Positions 1 to 5,353 of a stretch of DNA of 5,379 nt are shown piece after piece; position 1 is the stretch's first letter, and the number at the start of each line of letters is the position of its first letter. The translations under genes and the position numbers were made by a program. The notes beneath the pieces were generated by a model. The model had not been told where the DNA came from. It did not search any database and worked only from the letters and a program-made list of their open reading frames with translations. The DNA is from an uncultured Ruminococcus sp. (GTDB lineage Bacteria > Bacillota_A > Clostridia > RUG12999): NCBI GenBank assembly GCA_902783995.1, contig CACZTG010000152.1:1-5379 (forward strand), given 5' to 3'.

Positions 1-340
1 AAAAGATGCGGAAAAAGCTGCGGAAAAGGATAAGGAAAGCCTTTTATATAAGCGTATGCGGGAAAACGGGAAAATGGACGGAGAAACCTTTTTTAAGGCT
101 CTTGATGAAGGCTGCAAAACCGCGGAAAAGGTTTATAAGCATTACATTAAGTATCTTGCAAGAGGTATAGAAAGTCTTGTGAATATATTTGGACCCGACG
201 CTGTTGTTCTTGCCGGCGGCGTGACGCAGCAGGGAGATAAATTATTAAAGCCTCTGTATGCTGAGCTTAAAAAGGATATCCGAATAGAAATTTCTTCGCT
301 TCAAAGTGACGCGGGCGCGCTCGGTGCGGCAATGCTTTAG
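1..340 (+). CDS. ROK-family sugar kinase, 3' fragment (probable amino-sugar or glucose kinase)
   Basis: This is the C-terminal end of an ATP-dependent cytoplasmic sugar kinase of the ROK family. The reading frame is open from base 2, so the gene starts left of the window; 112 residues and a TAG stop are visible. Family features seen are a lysine- and glutamate-rich helix, the helix ending in YLARGIESLVNIFGPDAVVLAGGV (197-223 encodes DAVVLAGGV, matching the ROK C-terminal GGG-type glycine turn), and the terminal AGALGAAML. The zinc-binding CxCGxxGC motif and the N-terminal ATP site would lie upstream and cannot be checked. It sits 14 bp before nagA in the same direction, so an N-acetylglucosamine or N-acetylmannosamine kinase role is plausible. 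ROK specificity cannot be read from the C-terminus, and a glucokinase or a ROK repressor remnant is not excluded. Confidence 0.9.
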   Translation, partial: KDAEKAAEKDKESLLYKRMRENGKMDGETFFKALDEGCKTAEKVYKHYIKYLARGIESLVNIFGPDAVVLAGGVTQQGDKLLKPLYAELKKDIRIEISSLQSDAGALGAAML

Positions 341-344
341 GAGG
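339..344 (+). promoter_or_regulatory. Shine-Dalgarno of nagA overlapping the kinase stop codon
   Basis: A perfect AGGAGG lies 10 nt before the nagA ATG at 355. Its first two bases are the last two of the upstream TAG stop codon. It fixes the nagA start and suggests that ribosomes finishing the kinase help initiate nagA (translational coupling; inference). Confidence 0.85.
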
Positions 345-354
345 AAAATAAAAA

Positions 355-1422
355 ATGATATATAAAAACGCGATAATAGATAATGAAAAAAAAGATATTT
401 TAACAAAAGACGGACTGATTGTAAAAATTGATAATGAAATAGCCGGCATAGGTGATAAAGAATATGATTTTAACGGTAAAAAAGTATATCCCGGTCTTAT
501 TGATATACACTCTCACGGCTGTATCGGATATGACACTATGGACGGCGGCAAATTGGAAGAAATGTCAATCTATATGGCAAAAAACGGCATAACCTCATGG
601 CTTCCAACGACTATGACAATGGATTTTGAAACAATAAAATCGGTTACAAATGTTGATTTAAAGCAGGGCAGGGGAGCTGAAATTTTAGGCTTCCATATGG
701 AAGGACCTTATATTTCACCAAAATATAAAGGCGCTCAAAATGAAAAATATATAAAAAAGCCCGATATCAATGAATTTAACGCTCTTAAAAATATTAAAAT
801 GGTGACAATCGCTCCCGAGCTTGAAGGAAGTATGGATTTTATTAAAAAATGTAATGCGGTTGTTTCCTTAGGTCATACGGCCGCGGATTACGAAACCGCA
901 AAAGCCGCTATAAAATGCGGAGCAAAATGCCTGACGCATACATTTAACGCAATGGCGCCCATACATCATCGTAATCCCGGTCCGATAGGCGCGGCATATG
1001 ATGAAAATATTTTTGCGCAAGTTATTTGTGACGGCATTCATATTCACCCCTGCGCTGTAAAAATATTATATAAAATTTTTGGCTCCGAAAGAATGATTTT
1101 AATAAGCGATTCAATGCGCGCGACAGGTCTTGACGACGGCAGCTATGAGTTTGGCGGGCAGAATATTACAGTTAAAAATTCTGTTGCTAAAACCTCCGGC
1201 GGAGCAATAGCAGGAAGCACATCAAATCTTTATAAATGCGTTTTAAAAGCTATAGAATTCGGCTTGCCGGAAAGAGAAGCGTTTAAAATGGCGTCCGAAA
1301 CTCCCTCAAAGCTGCTCGGAATCAATAAAGGCATGTTAAAAGAAGGCTTTGACGCGGATTTTATTGCGGTAAACGATGATTTAACAATAAACAATATTGT
1401 AATAAAGGGCGAGATTTTTTAA
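355..1422 (+). CDS. nagA: N-acetylglucosamine-6-phosphate deacetylase
   Basis: This cytoplasmic amidohydrolase removes acetate from GlcNAc-6-phosphate to give glucosamine-6-phosphate, the first committed step of amino-sugar use. The 355-residue protein is slightly shorter than typical homologues (about 380) but has all expected motifs in order. These are PGLIDIHSHG with metal ligands H52 and H54, HMEGPYISP with E116, SLGHTAADY with H174, LTHTFNAM with H195, HHRNPGPIGAA for the substrate, DGIHIHP (H229/H231), and LISDSMRATG with the catalytic aspartate D252. An intact HxH points to a Bacillus/Thermotoga-type metal site, unlike E. coli NagA, where this pair is replaced. The start is supported by AGGAGG 10 nt upstream. 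The gene probably forms an operon with the upstream ROK kinase. No nagB (deaminase) is in the window. It ends 1 bp from the opposing AraC-type gene, so no private terminator is possible. Confidence 0.96.
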   Translation: MIYKNAIIDNEKKDILTKDGLIVKIDNEIAGIGDKEYDFNGKKVYPGLIDIHSHGCIGYDTMDGGKLEEMSIYMAKNGITSWLPTTMTMDFETIKSVTNVDLKQGRGAEILGFHMEGPYISPKYKGAQNEKYIKKPDINEFNALKNIKMVTIAPELEGSMDFIKKCNAVVSLGHTAADYETAKAAIKCGAKCLTHTFNAMAPIHHRNPGPIGAAYDENIFAQVICDGIHIHPCAVKILYKIFGSERMILISDSMRATGLDDGSYEFGGQNITVKNSVAKTSGGAIAGSTSNLYKCVLKAIEFGLPEREAFKMASETPSKLLGINKGMLKEGFDADFIAVNDDLTINNIVIKGEIF

Positions 1423-1423
1423 G

Positions 1424-2200
1424 CTATTTATTCATTGATTTAAACTTACCCGGCGTTATCCCTGTTAAATGCTTAAATTGTCTTATAAAGTGATATTGAT
1501 TTGTAAATCCGGTAAGGTCTGCAACCTCAGACACAGTACAATCTTCACGAAGAAGAAGCATCTGAGCGCTTTGAATACGTTTACGGGATAGGTCTTTTGC
1601 CGGCGAAATGCCGAATATGCGTTTATATATTACGAAAAACCTTGATTCGCTCATATTTACAAGCTTTGCCATATCTTCGACTGTCCATTGGCTTGCAAAA
1701 TTCATATGAATTTTACTTCTTGCGTTTATAAAAAGCTCACGCTGACTGTGAGCGGGGTAAGAATTATTATATTGGCTGTGTGCTCTTGAAAGCTTTATAA
1801 AAAGCTTCTCGGCAGTGCAGTCAATTATTTTTTTATAGTGTTTTTCTTTATTCATATATTCAATTTCCATATCGGATATAAGTCTTGTAATTTCATCGCT
1901 GTCATCAGGATAATAAACGGTTTCACTTTTCAAACCAAAAGTTTTCATAAGCTCTCCGCAGGTATAATCGGAATGAAACCAATCGTGAATCAGTTCGCAC
2001 AGCGGTGAAGAAAAATATTGAGCCGAGTGCAGCCCGTAAAAAACACAGCCGCCGGGATAAATTTTTGTTTCCTTTCCGTGCAAAATTGCTGTTACAGGAG
2101 TTAAAAAATGTATAAAAATAAATATATTTCCTATATCTTTTCTGTCTAAAATAAATCCTTTTTTTTCTTTATATAAAGGATTTACAGTTAAAATATTCAT
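1424..2200 (-). CDS. AraC-family transcriptional regulator
   Basis: This is a DNA-binding regulator of 258 residues. The C-terminal hundred residues form the classic AraC/XylS double helix-turn-helix: first HTH at about 172-194 (WTVEDMAKLVNMSESRFFVIYKRIFGISP region) and second at about 222-245 (TVSEVADLTGFTNQYHFIRQFKHLTGITP), closing with PGKFK. Residues 1 to about 140 are a poorly conserved effector or dimerisation domain, probably a cupin-like sugar-sensing fold judging from family precedent; no signature is visible. The ATG at 2200 is preceded by AGGGTG five bases upstream, and the gene has a consensus promoter. It is divergent from the GH2 glycosidase, the arrangement expected of a local activator responding to the released sugar or its oligosaccharide. 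It might also act on nagA or on itself. The effector is unknown. Confidence 0.93.
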   Translation of the reverse strand: MNILTVNPLYKEKKGFILDRKDIGNIFIFIHFLTPVTAILHGKETKIYPGGCVFYGLHSAQYFSSPLCELIHDWFHSDYTCGELMKTFGLKSETVYYPDDSDEITRLISDMEIEYMNKEKHYKKIIDCTAEKLFIKLSRAHSQYNNSYPAHSQRELFINARSKIHMNFASQWTVEDMAKLVNMSESRFFVIYKRIFGISPAKDLSRKRIQSAQMLLLREDCTVSEVADLTGFTNQYHFIRQFKHLTGITPGKFKSMNK

Positions 2201-2210
2201 ACAATCACCC

Positions 2211-2222
2211 TATAATATTATA
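2211..2222. repeat. 12-bp perfect palindrome forming back-to-back -10 elements
   Basis: TATAATATTATA reads the same on both strands. The leftward half (2217-2222) is the consensus -10 of the AraC-type gene. The rightward half (2211-2216) is also a perfect TATAAT, with TTAAAA (2188-2193) 17 bp upstream as a weak -35. It could be a chance product of AT richness, a regulator site, or a bidirectional promoter core. Confidence 0.6.
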
Positions 2223-2245
2223 AAATACTCAATAGAAAATGTCAA
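2217..2245 (-). promoter_or_regulatory. Consensus sigma-A promoter of the AraC-type regulator gene
   Basis: On the minus strand TTGACA (2245-2240) and TATAAT (2222-2217) are separated by exactly 17 bp, a perfect housekeeping promoter. Transcription would begin near 2210, only about 10 nt before the start codon at 2200, so the Shine-Dalgarno would be the very first bases of the message. Such a strong promoter on a regulator gene suggests repression or autoregulation by something bound here (inference). Confidence 0.8.
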
Positions 2246-2260
2246 TATATAAATAGTTTT

Positions 2261-2290
2261 TTTTATTTACTTTTATATACCTTTATGTTA
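2261..2290. repeat. Three 10-bp phased repeat units upstream of the GH2 gene
   Basis: The units TTTTATTTAC (2261-2270), TTTTATATAC (2271-2280) and CTTTATGTTA (2281-2290) lie end to end. The first two differ at one base; the third matches the second at six of ten. The period equals one helical turn, and the units overlap the probable -35 of the GH2 promoter. This would suit a regulator binding one face of the DNA, although the region is AT-rich and chance similarity is possible. Confidence 0.45.
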
Positions 2291-2294
2291 AGAT
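2266..2294 (+). promoter_or_regulatory. Probable weak promoter of the GH2 glycosidase gene
   Basis: TTTACT (2266-2271, four of six matches to TTGACA) and TAAGAT (2289-2294, four of six to TATAAT) are spaced 17 bp apart, predicting a start near 2301 and a leader of about 19 nt. The poor match, beside a perfect promoter for the divergent regulator, is what an activator-dependent promoter would look like. A second, weaker possibility is TTAAAA (2188-2193) with TATAAT (2211-2216). Confidence 0.45.
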
Positions 2295-2319
2295 TAATAC
2301 AAAAAGGGGTTGATTTAAT

Positions 2320-4065
2320 ATGAAATTACCAAGAAACGAATATCCGCGCCCGCAGCTTGAAAGAAAAGAATGGCTTAATTTGAACGGCGAGTGGGAATTT
2401 GAAATTGACAACGCAAAAAGCGGTATGGAAAGAGAGCTTTTAAAAGCAGATAAGCTTAGCGGAAAAATTATTGTTCCGTTTTGTCCGGAAAGTGAGCTTT
2501 CGGGAATAGGAAATAAAGACTTTATGGAATGTGTATGGTACAGAAAAAACATTGAAGTGCCGGATCTGTGGAAAGATAAAAACATTATTCTTCATTTTGG
2601 CGCGGTAGATTATCATGCAATAGTTTTTGTCAATAGCGAGAAAGTATGCGAGCATAGGGGAGGATACACCCCGTTTTCCGTAAACATTACCGAAAAGCTT
2701 AAAGACAGAGATAATTATATCACACTTTGTGTATATGATGATTTACGTTCGCTTAATCAGCCTGCCGGAAAACAGAGCGGCAGATTAAATTCTTACGGCT
2801 GTTATTATACAAGAACGACAGGCATATGGCAGACCGTATGGCTTGAACCTGTTGAAAAATGCTATGTTGACCGCTTTAAAATTGATACGGATATTGCTGT
2901 GCCTTCGGTTAATCTTGAAGTAATGTTAAACGGTGATTTTATTGGCACAGAAATAAAAATTTCCGCTTTTTGGAATGGGAAAAAAGTCGGAGGCAGAATA
3001 ACAAACGCTTTTTCTTCGGCTGTAAATATAGGATTTGAATTATCCGAAAAACATCTCTGGGAAGTCGGAAAGGGTAATTTGTATGAACTGTTGATTGAAC
3101 TCGTAAAAGACGGCAAAACTATTGACAGCGTAAAAAGTTATTTCGGACTGCGAAGTGTTACCCTTGACGATAAGAAACTAAAAATAAACGGAAAAACCGT
3201 TTTCGGACGCTTTGTGCTTGACCAGGGCTTTTATCCTGACGGAATATATACCGCTCCGAGTGACGAAGCTCTTAAAAATGATATTTTATATTCAATGCAG
3301 CTTGGCTTTAACGGAGCAAGATTGCATGAAAAAATTTTTGAACCGAGATTCTTGTATTGGGCGGATAAGCTTGGCTACTTGTGCTGGGGCGAACACGCGA
3401 ATTGGCTGCTAAATATTACAGAAGCGGGAGCAATACAATATTTTCTTCCCGAATGGCTTGAAGCATTAAACCGCGACTATAATCATCCTTCGATTATAGG
3501 TTGGTGTCCGTTTAATGAAACCTGGGATATGTTTGGGAAAAAACAGAATGATGAAGTTATCAGAATGATTTATCTCACTACAAAAGCAATAGATAAAACA
3601 AGACCTGTAATTGACACAAGCGGAAATTTTCACGTTGAAACGGATATATTTGATGTACATGATTATGAGCAGGATGTTGATAAATTTACCTCGTTTTATA
3701 AAAAAATCAATGAAGGAATTGTAGAAGACCAGATTTACAGAAATCCTGTATTTTGCAGCCGTCAGACATACGACGGTAAAAAACCTGTATTTATAAGCGA
3801 ATACGGCGGAATCAAATGGAATAAAGAAGATAATAAAGGTTGGGGGTACGGTACGCCTGAAAGCGAAGATAAGTTTATAGAACGCTATAAAGGGCTTACA
3901 AGCAGTATGCTAAATAATCCGTATATTATGGGTTTCTGTTATACACAGCTTTATGATGTTGAACAGGAAAAAAACGGTCTTATGACATATGACAGAGTAT
4001 TCAAGTTTAAGCCGGAAATCTTTTACAAAATAAACACACAAAAAGCAGAAATTGAAAAAGATTAA
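2320..4065 (+). CDS. Glycoside hydrolase family 2 beta-glycosidase (beta-galactosidase/glucuronidase type)
   Basis: This retaining exo-beta-glycosidase has 581 residues and no signal peptide, so it is probably cytoplasmic and acts on imported oligosaccharides. The order is a GH2 sugar-binding jelly roll (about 13-176, with RGGYTPF at 113-119, QPAGKQ at 147-152 and TRTTGIWQTVWLEP), an immunoglobulin-like sandwich (about 180-278) and a TIM barrel (about 283-575). The acid/base is E400 in PFNETWD and the nucleophile is E494 in ISEYGG; VHDY (H447) and GFCYTQLYDVEQEKNGL are also typical. The length is near that of beta-glucuronidases and well below LacZ, so the C-terminal LacZ domains are absent. 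The glucuronate-recognising NxK motif of beta-glucuronidases is not visible after the last barrel strand, so I would not call it a glucuronidase. AAGGGG lies 10 nt before the ATG. It is divergent from, and probably controlled by, the AraC-type gene. Substrate unknown. Confidence 0.95.
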   Translation: MKLPRNEYPRPQLERKEWLNLNGEWEFEIDNAKSGMERELLKADKLSGKIIVPFCPESELSGIGNKDFMECVWYRKNIEVPDLWKDKNIILHFGAVDYHAIVFVNSEKVCEHRGGYTPFSVNITEKLKDRDNYITLCVYDDLRSLNQPAGKQSGRLNSYGCYYTRTTGIWQTVWLEPVEKCYVDRFKIDTDIAVPSVNLEVMLNGDFIGTEIKISAFWNGKKVGGRITNAFSSAVNIGFELSEKHLWEVGKGNLYELLIELVKDGKTIDSVKSYFGLRSVTLDDKKLKINGKTVFGRFVLDQGFYPDGIYTAPSDEALKNDILYSMQLGFNGARLHEKIFEPRFLYWADKLGYLCWGEHANWLLNITEAGAIQYFLPEWLEALNRDYNHPSIIGWCPFNETWDMFGKKQNDEVIRMIYLTTKAIDKTRPVIDTSGNFHVETDIFDVHDYEQDVDKFTSFYKKINEGIVEDQIYRNPVFCSRQTYDGKKPVFISEYGGIKWNKEDNKGWGYGTPESEDKFIERYKGLTSSMLNNPYIMGFCYTQLYDVEQEKNGLMTYDRVFKFKPEIFYKINTQKAEIEKD

Positions 4066-4877
4066 AAACGCAGCCTGTAACTACAATGGCGGCACAATTC
4101 TTCGGTAAGCTTACGTTTTTTTAAATATGATGACATTGTTATAAAGCGTTCTGTCTGCAAAATATCGGACAGGGCGCTTTTAAAAATATTCCCGAAACAA
4201 ATTATCCCTTCGGCGTCCAGACAGCACGGTACAACATCGCCGTTTGAAAGTACAGCCATTTGTGTTCTTGTACCTTGACAAAAACCGTTTTCACCGTAAT
4301 CGGGCAGCTGTAAACTCGGCCATTCAAACGATTCGGAAAGATTTAAAAAAATATTTTCAGACAAAACAGAGCGATTTTTCGATAAATTAAGCGAATATTT
4401 TTCGGAAAGCTTGTTTAATATCAATTCATTTGAAGCGCCCGGATTTTCAAAAGTCCAAAGCCTTAGGGAAATCATAAAATATTTTGAAAGCTCGTCGGCA
4501 GAGGACAGGACATCATCTGAATATTTTTCCGCGTCAGCAGCATTTTCTGCAGAATGAAGTGATATATTAAGCTGTCTGATAGATTTATGCTTTTTTAAAA
4601 TATCTTTCACAGCACGCAAAAGAGTACCGTTTGTTGTAATATTCACTTTTACAGGAAAATTATCGCAGATTGTTAAAATATTATCAATCTGCGAATGGGC
4701 GAGAGGTTCACCTTTAACGTGGAGATAGATATAATCTGTAAAGTGGGAAACCTCCGAAATAACATACCTGAACTCATCAGGTGACATTTCCTTCGGACTC
4801 CTTAAGGTTTTTGAACAAAAAGAGCAATTTAAATTGCAAACATTTGTAATTTCAATATAAAATCTTTTAAAACGCAT
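4062..4877 (-). CDS. Radical SAM protein with shortened SPASM-like C-terminus
   Basis: This iron-sulfur enzyme of 271 residues cleaves S-adenosylmethionine to start a radical reaction. The cluster motif is C14-x3-C18-x2-C21 in EITNVCNLNCSFC near the N-terminus. HVKGEPL (53-59) replaces the usual GGEP strand, and VNITTNGTLL (78-87) and LNISLHSA (103-110) are typical barrel strands. The C-terminal part has C200-x12-G-x4-C218, then C219 and C227, and finally C262-x2-C265 six residues from the end. This resembles a SPASM/twitch domain lacking its later cysteines, so one auxiliary cluster is likely. The family is common in clostridia and, as far as I know, lacks an assigned reaction. No precursor peptide or transporter is adjacent. 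The ATG is preceded by AAGGAA about 10 nt upstream and by a strong promoter, so it is transcribed alone. Its stop overlaps that of the GH2 gene. Confidence 0.94.
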   Translation of the reverse strand: MRFKRFYIEITNVCNLNCSFCSKTLRSPKEMSPDEFRYVISEVSHFTDYIYLHVKGEPLAHSQIDNILTICDNFPVKVNITTNGTLLRAVKDILKKHKSIRQLNISLHSAENAADAEKYSDDVLSSADELSKYFMISLRLWTFENPGASNELILNKLSEKYSLNLSKNRSVLSENIFLNLSESFEWPSLQLPDYGENGFCQGTRTQMAVLSNGDVVPCCLDAEGIICFGNIFKSALSDILQTERFITMSSYLKKRKLTEELCRHCSYRLRF

Positions 4878-4911
4878 TTTTTAACATTTCCTTCGTATTT
4901 ATCATATAAAT

Positions 4912-4940
4912 ATAATATATCAAAAGATGCTTTTTGTCAA
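4912..4940 (-). promoter_or_regulatory. Strong sigma-A promoter of the radical SAM gene
   Basis: On the minus strand TTGACA (4940-4935) and TATTAT (4917-4912) are 17 bp apart, eleven of twelve consensus bases. The predicted start is near 4905, giving a leader of about 28 nt that contains the Shine-Dalgarno (TTCCTT on the plus strand, 4888-4893). A small dyad, CAAAAG / CTTTTTG (4921-4926 and 4930-4936), sits in the spacer and touches the -35; it could be an operator but is short. Confidence 0.78.
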
Positions 4941-5077
4941 ATAGATTTTTTGCAAAAAATGTAAAAATAAAAGGGCATTATAGAATCGACAGAAATTTTT
5001 TTGACATATAAATGTGTATTGAAGAAAAACTGAAACAACGCCTTTTTCAAGCATTTCGGAAAAAAATATAAATCATG

Positions 5078-5195
5078 TATTTTTTTACATAAATCAAATT
5101 AAATAAAAAAATAATTATTTAAATGATAAATATACAGAATAAAAATATTGGAATAAATCCGGAAAAAATTATGACAATAATTATTTTTTTACATA
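5078..5195. repeat. Pair of 14-bp direct repeats
   Basis: TATTTTTTTACATA occurs at 5078-5091 and again at 5182-5195, 104 bp apart on the same strand. It contains a seven-T run, so a chance match is quite possible in this composition. The first copy also forms a small ATGTA / TACAT hairpin (5075-5079 with 5086-5090). Confidence 0.5.
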
Positions 5196-5291
5196 CAATA
5201 ATAAAAGGCAGGCATAGTTATATATTTCAGAAAAACGAAAAATACGCTTATTTAAAAATTACATTCAATATTCTCCTGTTTACAAATTATA

Positions 5292-5323
5292 TAATTAGAC
5301 AAAATATTAATTTTGTCTAATTA
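5292..5323. repeat. 14-bp perfect inverted repeat (terminator-like or operator)
   Basis: TAATTAGACAAAAT (5292-5305) and ATTTTGTCTAATTA (5310-5323) are perfectly complementary around a four-base ATTA loop. A run of seven T follows at 5329-5335, five bases after the stem, giving a rightward terminator-like layout. The stem has only two G-C pairs and no gene reads into it from the left, so a protein-binding palindrome is an equal alternative. Confidence 0.6.
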
Positions 5324-5353
5324 GCAGATTTTTTTATTATTGTTATTTAAGGG

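Noticed and set aside
267..449. Minus-strand open frame across the kinase-nagA junction
   Set aside because: It is a shadow of two well-supported plus-strand genes, with no ribosome site or recognisable product.
1391..1420. ACAATATTGT palindrome and T run at the end of nagA as a terminator
   Set aside because: The stem is only five AT-rich pairs, lies within the coding sequence and is 14 bases from the T run; too weak to call.
2201..2319. Catabolite-control (cre) site near the GH2 promoter
   Set aside because: The central CG of the cre consensus is absent throughout the intergenic region.
2283..3660. Several open frames in other frames within the GH2 gene (for example 2283-2585, 2440-2655, 2862-3116 and 3466-3660 minus; 3212-3412 plus)
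   Set aside because: All lie inside an intact, motif-rich GH2 coding sequence and show no independent start signals or protein features.
5001..5029. TTGACA at 5001-5006 as a rightward promoter
   Set aside because: No acceptable -10 occurs 16-18 bp downstream (GAAAAA at 17), and no gene follows.
5119..5217. Short hydrophobic, membrane-like frame on the minus strand
   Set aside because: It has no ATG, GTG or TTG start and no ribosome site; T-rich DNA yields hydrophobic translations by default.
5123..5320. Open frame of 65 codons on the plus strand in the AT-rich region
   Set aside because: There is no Shine-Dalgarno before the ATG, the composition (Ile, Asn, Lys, Phe) is that of random AT-rich DNA, and its end runs through the inverted repeat. 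I recognise no family.
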